This document shows positions 37,633-48,890 of a stretch of DNA of 64,000 nucleotides, piece by piece. Every line of letters begins with the position of its first letter. Positions within the stretch are counted from its first letter, which is position 1. The notes beneath the pieces were generated by a model, which was given only the letters and a program-made list of their open reading frames with translations, was not told the origin of the DNA and searched no databases. Location: the NCBI GenBank assembly GCA_029783825.1, contig JAREIK010003431.1, positions 1,376,674 to 1,440,673 of the forward strand, written 5' to 3'. This stretch comes from Sapria himalayana. Lineage: Eukaryota; Streptophyta; Magnoliopsida; Malpighiales; Rafflesiaceae. The position numbers and the translations under genes are program-made.

Positions 37633-39231
37633 ATGACAAATACTAATGAAACATATTTAAATTTAGAAAATGAAAATATTACACAGAGGTCTGAGGCTGT
37701 TGAAATTATGATTTCTCCCGTCGTCTCAATCCAAATTTCTAAAAAATAAAAAATTAGGACTTATGTAGTTTGGACTCATTTTAATATAATATAATAAAAA
37801 AATATTAGGGGTAAGGAAGAAGAAATGATACAGTACAAATATTGTATGAGACTTTTAACATGTAAGGAGTCGTTTGGGACTGGGCATCTTAAGAGACATG
37901 TCGAATTATGTACCAAAACCATGGTCCATTAGATCCTAGGCAAGTCCAACTTGACACTATATTTTTTGAGATTGAATCGAGTTCAGTCTCAAAATTTACT
38001 TCCTTCATATACTTAGCGAGTTGGGTAGGGACGACATGACAAGACTTATCACATTGAAGAGTCTTTTGATCAAATTTTCAGAAGATCCAAGTGTAGTGCG
38101 CATAATGTAGACATATTTTTAGCATGTTTATTGTAGGATTCCTAGGCCCACATCTAGGAATGACATGCTAAAATTGTATAAGCTAGAAAAATAAAAAATA
38201 ATTAATGAATTTATGACATAAAGTGAAGTGGTGTCTGTAACGTCCGATATCTGGACAAGTCACAATGAATCATCTTATACATGTCTCACCAGCCACTATA
38301 TAGATTTTAACTGGACTATGAATAAAAAAAATTTTAGGATTCTCAGAGATTCTTCATTCTCATGATGGCTCGATCATTTTTGAGTGTATGATAAACATTT
38401 TTAGGGAATATAAAATTCAAAATAAAATTTTTAGTGTTACATTCGATAATACTTCTAATAATATAGTTGTGATTAACATGTTTGTTAGGAATATTAGAGA
38501 CGCACCATTGGGAGAGATTTTTCATGTTAGATATATGTGTCACGTGATTAACCTGATTATTTAAGCGGGTATGAAGGTGTGTTCTCCCATGTTGGATAAT
38601 ATACGTAATGTATTAAAATATATTCACATTCCTCGCAGACAACAAGAGTTTGGTAGTCTCTGTTTGTCTGTGTATCTTGAAAAGAAATTTCAATCGGATG
38701 TGAGATATCGTTGGAATTACACGTACCTAATGTTGGAATTATGTGTTGGATACGAACACGTGATATCCGACTACGTCAATAGTAAGAGTGATGAATTTAT
38801 TATTGACGACACTGACTGAGCTTCAGGAATTTCATTTATGAAATTCCTGAAGATTTTTTATGACACGACGAACATGTGTTCGTCTGTTTATATGTCCACG
38901 ATCTGCATTGCACTCAAGTGCATATGCAATATTAGTAGTATGTTTAGGAAGTATCGAGTTGACCCGAGACTTAGTCATATGGTTGCAGAGATGAAAATCA
39001 AGTACATGAAGTATTTGTCCACCGTTGAATCTCTTTATTGTCTTCCTGTATGCATAGACCCTATGGTTAAGGTGGAAGGGGTAGAAAATATCCTGACTTA
39101 CATTTTCTCGTGCATGAACATGAAACAGTCACCTGAAGGGTTCATTCACGAGAAGTTGACTGATCTGTTCTCATACTACAATACTAGGTATGGTGGTGGT
39201 AGTAGTGAGATTGTGATTACGGACATGGATA
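37633..39231 (+). pseudogene. hAT transposase of element C, N-terminal part (interrupted)
   Basis: It starts at ATG 37633 (M-T-N-T-N-E-T-Y-L-N-L-E-N-E-N). It has a UAA shortly before the BED finger, at the same codon as in element A, a decayed finger and core, and a UGA at 38817-38819 where element A has Trp. The stretch 38571-39242 stays close to B and covers the region after the RNase-H second motif up to the LFGDD segment, where element A is inserted after the codons for T-L-F. The remainder resumes at 42995. The frame also carries other stops upstream, so no full protein can be made. Confidence 0.88.
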
Positions 39232-39239
39232 CCTTATTC
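39232..39239. repeat. Left target-site duplication of element A
   Basis: CCTTATTC is repeated exactly at 42987-42994. Deleting element A plus one octamer rejoins the element C frame through the L-F-G-D-D codons. Confidence 0.95.
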
Positions 39240-39538
39240 TAGAGGTGTCAAACGTGCCGGGCCGGCCCGGCACGAGGCACGGCACGGTTCGGCCGTGCCT
39301 GGGCCTGCCCGGCACGTTCTTAAACCGTGCCCGGGCCCGTGCCGTGCCCGGGTTAAGATATTCGCATGCCGTGCCGTGCCTTGGCACGGCACGCCGGCAT
39401 GGGTCCATCCCGTGCCGGTTCACGCAGGCACGCGTGGCACTGGCGGCGTGTCACGCCTGCCGTGGCGTGAGTCGTGAGTCACGACTCATGCCTTGTGACC
39501 CATACGGCCGTCCCCTGGCCCCCCCCACCTCCCCGGCA

Positions 39539-39584
39539 AAAAGACCGCGGGTCGGTTCCAAACAGACCCGACCTGCGGTCTTTT
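39539..39584. promoter_or_regulatory. Conserved 20-bp-arm inverted repeat in element A
   Basis: Arms at 39539-39558 and 39565-39584 (AAAAGACCGCGGGTCGGTTC type) pair at 18 of 20 positions around a 6-base loop. The same structure lies at the same distance from the left end in element B (50129-50174) and, decayed, in C and in the short copy at about 49720-49760. Its role is unknown. Confidence 0.6.
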
Positions 39585-39814
39585 CTGCCGAAACCCGAGT
39601 GGCCGAGTCCCGACACCCATAGAACCGATCCGAGCAAAATCCAACGGCAAAAAAAAAAAAATTCAAACTCCACCGATTTTCAGCCCTTGGATTCACCTCC
39701 AACGGCTAGGGGGCAGAATCCAACGGTCCTCGTGATTCTGCCCCTTAAAAATCGTAAAAAAATTCAAAAAATTAATAAAAAAATATCTTTTTTTATTAAA
39801 AAAACATTCTTTAG

Positions 39815-39824
39815 CCTATAAATT
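39815..39824 (+). promoter_or_regulatory. TATA box of element A transposase
   Basis: CCTATAAATT precedes a CCCCCTCCCTAT block, at the same place as in elements B and C, about 290 bp before the ancestral start codon position. Confidence 0.5.
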
Positions 39825-40104
39825 CTATCCCCCTCCCTATAACATTTATGTTTTTCAAAAACATAAAACCTCTCAATACTTTCTCTCTCTTACATAAACC
39901 GTGCATCTCTCTCTCGGGCCTCGTGATTTTGATTTCGGCTTGGATTTTCGTGAAACTCAACTTAAGTTTTGAACATCAGAGCTTCCTGCGGTGCACCTTG
40001 CACGTGACTGACCTCATTGTTTTTACCGGGTAATATATTTTACGTCTTTTTGTACTTTCTCTCTCTAAAGCTTCTCTCTCTAGAAAAACTTACGAAAAAT
40101 AAAA

Positions 40105-42228
40105 AATAACAAATACACCTGACACGTATTTAATTTGGAAAATGAAAATGTTAGTGTTACACAGACGTCTGTGGCTCCTGAAACTTTGGTTTCTCCTGTC
40201 GTCTCAGCCCAAAGTTTCAAAAAATAAAAAACTAGGAGGACTTCTGTAGTTTGGACACATTTTAAAATCATAACACAAGTAGATGTTAGGGGTGAGAAAC
40301 TTGAAATGACACAGTGCAAATATTGTATGAGACTTTTAACATGCAAGAGTACATGTGGGACTGGGCACCTCAAGAGGCATGCTGAAATATGCTCCAAAAA
40401 ACATGGACCCTTAGATCCTAGGTAAACCCAACTTGGCACTACATTTTTTGAGACTGGATCGAATTCAGTCTCAAAGTTTACTCCCTTCGTATACTCCAGC
40501 GAGTTGGGTAGGGACGGCATGGCCAGGCTCATCACATTGATGGGTCTTCCGATCAGATTTTCGGAAGATCCGAGGGTAGTACACATCATGCAGACTTATT
40601 TTCAGCCATCCTATCGTAGGATTCCTAGGTCCACATCTAGGAGTGACATACTAAAGATATATAAGTTAGTAAAACAAAAAATAATTAAGGAATTTTTGGC
40701 ATTTAGTGGAGTGGTGTCCGTGACGTCCGATATATGGACATGTCACGATGATTCTTCTTATGCATGTCTCACGAGTTATTATGTAGATTCTAACTGGACA
40801 ATCAATAAAAAAATATTAGGATTCACTGAGATTCTTCATCCTCATGATGGCCCGGTCATTTTTGAGTGTATGATGAAAATATTTAGGGAATATAAAATTC
40901 AAAATAAAATTTTTAGTGTCACTTTCGATAATGCTGCGAATAATGGAGTAGCGATCAATATATTTGTTAGGAATATTAGAGACGCACCATTAGGAGAGAT
41001 CTTTCATGTCAGATGCATGTGTCATGTTATTAACCTGATAGTTCAAGCAGGTATGAAGGTCTGTTCCCCCGCGATGGAAAATATACGCAATGCACTGAAG
41101 TATATTCGCACTCCTCACAGACTACAAGAGTTTGGTAATCTCTGTTTGTCTGTGAATCTTAAGAAGAAGAAATTCCAATCAGATGTAAAACATAGTTGGA
41201 ATTACACGTACCTGATGTTGGAATCATGTGTTGGATACGAACACGTGATATCCGACTACGTCAATAGTAAGAGTGGCGAACTTATTATTGACGACACTGA
41301 CTGGGCTTCAGGAATTTCATTTATGAAATTCCTGATGATATTTTATGACACGACGAACATGTGTTCGTCGGTGTATATGCCCACCACTTGCATTGCACTT
41401 TGTTGCATATGCAACATTAGTAGCATGTTTAGGAAGTATCGAGCGGACCCGACGCTTAGCCATATGGTTGCAGAGATGGAGACCAAGTACATGAAGTACT
41501 GGTCCACCATTCCATCTCTTTGTTGCCTCGCAGCATGCATGGACCCTAGGGCTAAGGTGGAAGGGGTTGAAAACACCCTGACTTTCATTTCCTCGTGCAT
41601 GAACCTGGAAGAGCCATCTGAAGGGTTCATTTATGAGAAGTTGACAGACCTGTTCACATACTACGATACTAGGTATGGTGGTGGTGGTGGTGAGACTGTG
41701 AGTACGGACACTGATATCTTATTCGGAGATGACGATTATTCCATTAACCTAGCGAGGGGGAAACGTAGGGGTGGACCTTCACATAGGAGCGAGCTGTCTC
41801 GGTACTTAGATACCGATTACTGCTCAATCCTATCACCTTCTGATAATAAGAATCTTGATTTATTACAGTGATAGAAATCATATGAGTCTGCCTATCCCGT
41901 GCTATCTAGGATGGCACGGGATCTACCGACTCCTCCGGTGTCGAGCGTAGTATCAGAGTCTGTTTTTTTTGTTGCAGTGAATGTGATTTTGGATAGGAGA
42001 TCGAGATTACGTCCAGATATGGTTGAGGCCTTGGCATGTTTGAAGGATTGGGAGGAATCGAGATTTAACATCAGTGATCGTGCTGAAGTTGGGACTATGA
42101 CAGACACTGCAGTCGCATCCACATCCACTACGATGGCGGAGGAGCTGATTGCCGATGATGATGATACATATGATACTGATCTTGATGTTGTGGCTGATGA
42201 TTCTCATGATATGCCGCTTGACCATTGA
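40105..42228 (+). pseudogene. hAT transposase of element A, in one frame with four stops
   Basis: It aligns along its whole length with element B without any frameshift. The ancestral ATG is mutated to ATA. In-frame stops are UAA 40225-40227, UAA 40423-40425 and the adjacent UGA/UAG at 41869-41874, where B has two Trp codons at the start of the hAT dimerisation domain (L-Q-W-W-K-S-Y). The longest open part, 40504-41871, keeps the core: SDIWTCHDDSSYAC (first catalytic Asp region), SVTFDNAANN (second Asp region) and CMCHVINLIVQAG. At the codon that is UGA in B and C it has UGG (41302-41304). The acidic tail ends at 42228. Confidence 0.92.
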
Positions 42229-42690
42229 TGCTCATCTGCTCTTTTTTTTCGATGTTTTTTTATTTATTTTATTTATACGCTTTGTTTGTACTTTGTACTA
42301 TACGTTGTGTTGAAACTTATACTTGTTTTGTTCGGACTTTTGGTTTCAAAAGCATGAATGGTAAATTTTCATTTGTGTAGTTTAATTTTTTTTTAATTAT
42401 AATTTTTACTAACTTAATGTATTTATTTATTATTTTATGATTTAAATTTTATTTTAAAATTTAATAACTTTAAATTTTAATATATAATTAATAAATTATA
42501 ATAATAAAAAAAGCTAAACTTAATTGAAAAAAAAAAAAATTTTTTTCTAATTTTTGTTTGTTTTATTTAATTTTAAATGTTATAATTTTTACAAAAAATT
42601 ATATTTTTTAATTATTACTAATACTCTAAAGTCTATACAGTAACTTAATAAAAAAATTTACAATAATGAAAAAAAATTTTTCTAATCTGC
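42229..42690. other. Element A 3' untranslated region, AT-rich
   Basis: This AT-rich stretch runs from the stop codon to the GC-rich right subterminal zone and is matched in element B at 52808-53280 (TTCGATxTTTT, TATACGTTGTGT, GGTTTCAAAAGCATGAATGG shared). It presumably holds the polyadenylation signals. Confidence 0.7.
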
Positions 42691-42986
42691 CATTTTGGCA
42701 TTTTCAGCCCGTGCTCGTGCTGGCCTCCCGGGACCCGGACCCCGGTTGACCCGGTCCCGCGTTGTGGCTCCCGCCCCGCCTGCCCTGCCGTGCCGCCTGG
42801 CCTGGCCTGTATTGGCAAGGCGTGCCCGAGTGGGCCGGGGACGGCACGGCACGGCCTTGCCGTTCCTACGGGCCGTGCCGTGTCGGCCTATAACTCACCG
42901 TGCCGTGCCGGGCACGGCACGGTAGCACGACCGTGCTCGTGAAAAATGGGTCGTGCCGTGCTGGGCCGGCCCGTTTGACACCTCTA

Positions 42987-42994
42987 CCTTATTC
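42987..42994. repeat. Right target-site duplication of element A
   Basis: Second copy of CCTTATTC; see 39232-39239. The element C coding sequence continues from here. Confidence 0.95.
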
Positions 42995-43492
42995 GGATAT
43001 GATGATTTTTTTATTCAGCTAGCGAGGAGGAAACGTAGGGGTGAACCATCATATAGGAGCGAGCTTTCTCGGTACTTAGATATCGATTACTGCTCAATCC
43101 TATCATATTCTGATACTAAAAATCTTAATATATTACAACAATGAAAATCATATGAGTACACCTTTCCCGTGCCATCTAGGATGTCACAGGATCTTCTGAC
43201 TCCTCCGGTGTCGAGTATAGCAATTGAGTCTGTTTTTTCTGTTGCAGTGAACGTAATTTCGGATAGGAGATCAAGATTACGTACAGATATTGTTGAGGCC
43301 TTGGCTTGTTTGAAGGATTGGGAGGATTCGAGGTTTAGCATCCATGATCGTGTTAGAGTTGGTACTTGAACAGGGACTGCAGTCGCATCCACTATGAAAG
43401 TGGAGGAGTTGATTGCTGATGATGATGATTCATATGATACTGATCTTGATGTTGTGGTTGATGATGCTCATGATATGCCGATTGATGATTGA
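42995..43492 (+). pseudogene. hAT transposase of element C, C-terminal part
   Basis: This part continues the frame broken at 39231. It encodes the N-L-A-R-x-K-R-R-G segment, then the hAT dimerisation domain (T-P-P-V-S-S, E-S-V-F-S-V-A-V-N-V-I-S-D-R-R-S-R-L, A-L-A-C-L-K-D-W) and the Asp-rich tail to the stop at 43490-43492. It has an in-frame UGA at about 43142 in the L-Q-x-x-K-S-Y motif and another stop at about 43367 after R-V-G-T. Together with 37633-39231 it accounts for a full-length but dead gene. Confidence 0.9.
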
Positions 43493-43930
43493 TAATGATC
43501 AACTGCTTTTTGATTTCGATATTTTGTTTTTTATTGTTTGTATGCTTTATTTATATGTTACTTTGAAACTTTAATTTGTTATATTTTAGACCTTCGGTAT
43601 CTAATGGTTGATTGGTTATTTTTTATTTGGTTTGCTTATGTTTTTTTTACTTTTTAATTTTTTTTAACAAAATTTATTAAGTTATTTATTTTTTTGTTTT
43701 ATTTTTTCATTTAAAAATTTATAACTCTTATTTAATTCTAATAAATTATAAACTAATTTTATTTTTAATTATAAAAAAATTTGAACTTTGTAAATTTAAT
43801 AAATTTTAAATAATTTTTATTTTATAAATTTATTATATTATACATTATCTATAATTTTATATATAATTTAATATATTATATAATTAAACTAAAATTTAAA
43901 ACTATAAAATCTTAAAAAAAATTTAATTAC
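43493..43930. other. Element C 3' untranslated region, AT-rich
   Basis: An AT-rich tail precedes the GC-rich right subterminal zone (43933-44126) of element C. No gene is present. Confidence 0.6.
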
Positions 43931-44134
43931 ATGGTCCGTACAGCCAGGTTAGGCTTGATCGGGCCCGACCAAGCCCGGAAGGCCCGTCGTGCCGCCGGGC
44001 TGGGCCGGGCCTGACTTTTTTCAACCGTGCTGGGCCAAGCACGACAAGGTAAAGTAACTGTGCCGTGCCTGGCCCGGCACGAAAGCACGGCCGTGCTCTA
44101 AAATAATGGCCCGTTTGGCACCTTTATTGTTTTA

Positions 44135-44782
44135 TATATCTATTAAGATCGTATTTATAGACAAAATTTAGGAAAAATCTTGTTTTGAAGATTCAAAATT
44201 AAAAATATTTATAATATTGTTCATTTTTTAAAATTTTTTAAAAATATACCCAAAAATATAAAATATTTATGTTTTACATTAACAAAATTAGAAATTTGAT
44301 TTTGCCCTCGATATTAGAAAAATAATTCTGGGTAATTTTTGAAACTGACTACAAAATTATAAGTGATGGTTAGATTTGAAACCTTGATTTTAGATTTGAA
44401 ATCGACTCAATTTATTCAATAATTTAAAAATAAATATGTATATATAACTAAAAATATATGAACATATATAAATATATAAAAATATATTTAGATGTATATA
44501 CATATTATACATATATATTTATATATTTATACATGTATATATATATATAAATGTGTATATGTATATATATGTATATGTATATATTTATATATGTATATAT
44601 ATGTTTATATATTTGTGTGTGTGCATATATATATGCATATATATATATATGTATATGTGTGTGTGTGTATTTATATATAAATATACACATAAAAAAAATA
44701 TATATATACACATAAGCTTAAATATATAAACATATCTAAATATATATATATATATATATGTATGTATATATACATATATAAA
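44135..44782. repeat. AT-rich DNA with a long TATA/TATG microsatellite (about 44440-44782)
   Basis: The first 300 bp show nothing recognisable. The remainder is a compound (AT)n/(ATGT)n/(ATAC)n tract. The open frames here on both strands are translations of the repeat. Confidence 0.8.
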
Positions 44783-45373
44783 TTAGAGGTGTCAAATGGG
44801 CCGGTCGGCCGGGCTGGGTCAGCCCGGCTCATTTTTCCTAGGCCCACCCGGGCTCATGTGTCGTGCCAGACACGACATAGAAAATTGGAGGTCAGGTCCG
44901 GCACGGTCTGTGGCTCGAAATTAGCCCTGGTTTGGGCTGGTTTGGTTTGAGATAAATTTAGGTAAGGGTGAATTTTAAAAATTAGGATTTGAGCCGATGC
45001 GCTGCTGCGCCCCCATTTTTGTCGGGCTTGCTGAGCCATTGCCCGACGTGCGATGCTGCGTCATGCGACGTCACGTCATGCGACGTCACGTCATGCGACG
45101 CTGCATCATGTGACGCAGTGTCAGGAGACACTGTGTCGGGCGACGCCATGTCTTTTGTTGGGCATTGTTTCATTGGCCGTCGGCCACATCTTTCATGCTG
45201 TACCCATGTTGCAGACACTCGAGTCGTGCTTGGCAAGGCACGCGGGGCATGCTGTGAGACAGCTCGACATGGGCATGGGTACGGGTTTGCACCATGTTGT
45301 GCCATGTCAGGCACGACCAAATTGGGTAGTACCTTGGGCTGGGCCCGGGCTGCCTGACCCACTTGACACCTTA
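44783..45373 (+). mobile_element. Non-autonomous hAT element, 591 bp
   Basis: The left end is TAGAGGTGTCAAATGGGCC and the right, inverted, TAAGGTGTCAAGTGGGTC, with one base missing. It is a GC-rich island between AT microsatellites, which hide any target duplication. The interior has an AAAAATTAGGATTTGAGC stretch followed by a Cys-rich open composition and, at about 45056-45125, tandem TCATGCGACGTCACG units. It shares this interior plan with 48375-48890 and, inverted, 22248-22844, not with the transposase-bearing elements. Confidence 0.82.
45056..45125. repeat. 15-bp tandem repeat inside the non-autonomous element
   Basis: About three consecutive TCATGCGACGTCACG units are followed by decayed TGTGACGCAGTG variants. 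Each unit contains GACGTC, a palindrome typical of bZIP-type binding sites; whether that matters here is speculation. Confidence 0.7.
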
Positions 45374-45545
45374 TATATATATATATATAAATAAAAGTAT
45401 ATATAAATATACATTCATAAATATATACATTTACACACATTTAAATATATTTATTTATTTTTATATATTTAAATATGTTTATGTTTATATATATATATAC
45501 ACACATTTAAATAAATAAATAAATAAATATATATATATATTAAAT
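45374..45545. repeat. AT microsatellite tract
   Basis: (AT)n, (AAAT)n and TTTATA variants flank the right end of the 44783-45373 element. Confidence 0.8.
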
Positions 45546-48366
45546 GAATTGATATTCGTAATTAGATGGTTTAAGGCACAAAACTAATCGCTAGGGTGTG
45601 AGTCAAATTTTGCCACATCTACAATGTTTAATTTTATAGGTGGTTTTGAAAACCTCATAATTTTTTTCTAAAATCACAAGGCAAAATTGGATTTCTAATG
45701 TTTTGGCTCCAAAATATAAATATTATATGTTTTCTAGTATATTTTTTTATAAAGTTTAAAATTGATTAAAATGTAAATATTTTCATCTTGGTTCTTCTAA
45801 ACATAATATTCTTCAAGTTTTATCTATCAACAAAGTAATAACATTTAAAAAATAAAACATTATGGATTTGTATGATGAATCTTCTGGGTTCCAAATTTTC
45901 TTGTAGGTTCTACAAGAAAATTTAAATACATTGTGCTCTCTAAATTGTAAATGTTATGCTAGGAGATAAATATTCTCATATAATTTAATTCTTTCAATCA
46001 CTTCTAGGTGAATTTTATTTCAGCTAGATTATTTTTTTATTATATTAATGACATGCTAAATATAATTATTATTTTGAATATTTGTGATATTTTTATTTAT
46101 TCATTGTGTTGTGCGTATTGTTTTCTCGTGCATGTTGTAATCTCAACGTAGATAAATGAAAGTATAATTTTTTCTTTTCCATTGCACATAACCAAGTATC
46201 TTGATTTAGCTCCATCTTGGCCTCATAGATAAAATAACTTAGTAACCTATCTCATGAGTCTTGTAAGCTATTCTTCACACTTTTATTCCCAAGTTAATAT
46301 ATTTATTCTATTAAATTAAATTTTTGTAGTGAATTTTTATCAATCAACTAAGTGATAACATCATAAATATAAAATATGATGGATGTGTAATGTGAATCTT
46401 CTAGGTTCCAAATTATTGATATATAGTGCTTTCTAATTTGTAAATGGTATGTGTTATAGCTTGAATCTAATAGGGTTCTAGTGGTAGTCAAGGGGAGAAA
46501 AGGGGGGAAGGACAAAGGGGAGGAAAATGAATAAAAAATAGATAAAAAATGTGTTTTTTCTTTAATTTCAATTAAAAAATAAAACGCACACACATGTATA
46601 TATATGGTTGGGGTAGTTTACATATCATGTAAATTTATACAATATAATAAGAAAAAAAATAAATAAATAAAACATACAATTAATACAAAATCTCAACAGT
46701 ATGCTAAAATATACATATTGGTCATACTTTGATTTTCTATATCATCACTATAATGTGAAATTAACATTTTAGTGGATTACTATTTTTGTTTGTTTCATTA
46801 AGAAAAATAATTGTTTTTGCAAGTATTTTATCATCATTATCATTAATCAAGTTTTTTCAAATTATTTGCCGTTGCCATTCAAAATATTGATAAAATTATA
46901 TATATATTACACATATTTTTTGCTGTGTTATGCATATTGTAGTGTGCTTATTTATAATATATTTAGACTAAAGCCTATTGTTAATATAACTACTATATTT
47001 GTACTCATTCTTAGTTAATAAAATATTGCATTTGACTTTTTTTTTTCCATCTTTTCTCTTATTTGCTCAAAATGATATTGGAGATTGGTAAAGACCATTG
47101 CTACAAAGAACAATAGCTCATCGGAATTATTGTTCACCATTGGGGTTATTATTTATTGGTAGTGATTAATGGCAAAGTTGATACTATCCAAATCATGCTG
47201 CTAACATCTTTTATTACGTGCAAAAGAGTTGATTGTGAAATATAATTTTGGTTGGTATTTTAAAAAAGTTATAGGTGGTTTGTATTTTTGTTAATATAAT
47301 TTTTTTTTGATTTCACATTTTTGGTTGGACAAATCCTCTGGTCAAGAAGGGAAAGTTGTTGGTGCTGATAAGGTCACCTTGGTTGTCCCAGTTTTGTCTT
47401 AACCTGGGTCGGGTCGGGTCTGGTCTGGTCGGTCTGAACTGATGAAGCCAAATAATTTTCATTTTGGAGTGTTGTGTAGTGACTGCAGTTTGGATTGTGA
47501 AATATAGATTGTGGTGCAGACTGTGCTGTGTGGATTGTACAATGTCGATTGTGTGGTGCAGACTGTGCAATGCAGTGTTTGAAATGTTGATGGTGTTTTG
47601 CAGACTAAGTAGTACATACAAATCATATAGTGTAGATCATGTAGTGCAAACCTTGTGGTGCAAACTGTGTTGTACATATCGTGTGGTGGAGAGCATGCTG
47701 TCTAATATTGTAAATTATCATTTTTTGGCATGACAACAAGTGTTTTGCAGGGTTTAGTATATAAGTGATTACTCAGTGAAAGTTCGATCCACAACCATAT
47801 TATTTATGGTTTATTTCAGTGAAGATATGAGTAATGATTGATATGCACCTTGATCAACCTGTAAAAGACGGAATGAAAGGTAATTCTTATGAGGATTACA
47901 TAGTTTAGGACTTACGAAATTGGGTGCACTTATTTTTAGTTTATTTTTAGTTTTGTGATTTTTTTAAAAATATCGAAATTTTAATTTTTAAATCTTAAAA
48001 ATTTCTGGGGAAATATCCCAAAACATAATTTTCTTTTAAAAGACATTCTAAAATTAAGTATTACAATATTGAAACATTATATAAATCAACAAACATTTAA
48101 GGCTTAAGCTACATGAGTTTCACATATCTTTTTTTATTGGATTTTTTTTTTAATTTTACTTAATTCTCTAATTTATATCAAAACATAGAAAAAAAGAAAA
48201 ATTATTATTTTATAATTTACATACTACAAAAATATAAATTATTAAATTAATTGTGTATATAATATTTGGTATAATTTTTTCATATTTTTTAACTTCCTCT
48301 AAAATTGAGTTTTATATATCTACTTTTATTTGATTTTTTTTAAAAATAAATTTATTTAATTCTTTA
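45546..48366. other. AT-rich DNA without recognised genes; minisatellite at 47400-47700
   Basis: The part near 46110-46320 resembles 36440-36640. At about 47404-47435 GGGTC/TGGTC units repeat. From 47460 to 47700 the sequence is a decayed minisatellite of roughly 20-bp units of the form GATTGTGTGGTGCAGACTGTG, which produces the Cys/Val-rich open frames on both strands. Nothing else was recognised. Confidence 0.5.
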
Positions 48367-48374
48367 ATTGTTAG

Positions 48375-48890
48375 TATAGGTGTCAAATGGGCCAGGTCGG
48401 GTCAGCCCAACCCATTTTTTAAGCCCAACTGGGTTCACATGTCGTGCAAAGGCACGACATGTTACAGTATCTTGCCGTACCTTGAATGGCACGGTTCACT
48501 GGAGGGTATGCCAGGCACGACTTGTGGCCTGAAATTAGCGAGGGTTTGTGCCAATTTGGGTTAGGTCGGGTGTGTTTTATGTTAAGTTAAAATTAGAAAA
48601 ATTAGGGTTTCTGACACTGTGTCGCCGTGGTGTCATTGCTTGCTGGGTGTGCCGAGTTGTTGCCTGTCAGGCATTGCTGTGTTGTCCCCTATTGGGCGTC
48701 ATTTCGTCTTTCATTGTGGGTTGCTGATGCGTTGTTGCCTGTGCCATACTCACGTGCCAGGCTTCCGGGTCGTGCATGGCACACATGTGGGCCGAAGACC
48801 CTTGGCACGACACGACACGAAATGTGCCGAGGGTTTGCCCGGCACGGGCTTGGACATGGCCCTGGACCATGCCGTGCTGGGTAAGACATG
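48375..48890 (+). mobile_element. Non-autonomous hAT element, right end lost or decayed
   Basis: The left end is TATAGGTGTCAAATGGGCC, followed by GTCGTGC/GGCACGAC subterminal motifs. The interior AAAATTAGAAAAATTAGGGT and the Cys-rich GC stretch after it match the plan of the 44783 element. GC-rich motifs stop at about 48890 (CCGTGCTGGG), but the expected TTTGACACCTCTA end is missing, so the right end has been deleted or mutated. Confidence 0.7.

Larger units (their letters stand above)
39240..42986 (+). mobile_element. hAT element A, inserted in its relative C
   Basis: This 3747-bp element starts TAGAGGTGTCAAACGTGCC and ends, inverted, TAGAGGTGTCAAACGGGCC. It has an exact 8-bp duplication, CCTTATTC, on both sides. 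The first and last 300 bp are strongly GC-rich, with GGCACGG/CCGTGCC units in both orientations. The element contains a hairpin-forming segment (39539-39584), a TATA box near 39815, a leader and one transposase reading region. Ends and target duplication are intact although the gene has lost its start and has four in-frame stops, which suggests it was moved by protein from another copy. Confidence 0.95.
36653..44126 (+). mobile_element. hAT element C (host), with perfect 8-bp target duplication
   Basis: The ends are TATAGGTGTTAATCGGGCC and, inverted, TAAAGGTGCCAAACGGGCC. The octamer TTGTTTTA occurs exactly at 36645-36652 and 44127-44134. Inside are GC-rich subterminal zones, a TATA box near 37280, a T/CTCTCT-rich leader and the family transposase, split by the insertion of element A at 39240-42986. 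Without A it is about 3.7 kb, the same size as A and B. The transposase is broken by several stops, so C depends on another copy to move. Confidence 0.93.

Noticed and set aside
38571..39242. Idea that 38571-38819 and 38838-39242 are separate small genes
   Set aside because: They are pieces of the element C transposase separated by the shared UGA and confirmed by alignment with B.
39245..39821. Several overlapping open frames rich in Arg, Pro and Gly at the left end of element A (and similar ones in B and C)
   Set aside because: They are chance frames in the GC-rich subterminal repeats, present on both strands and not conserved between copies.
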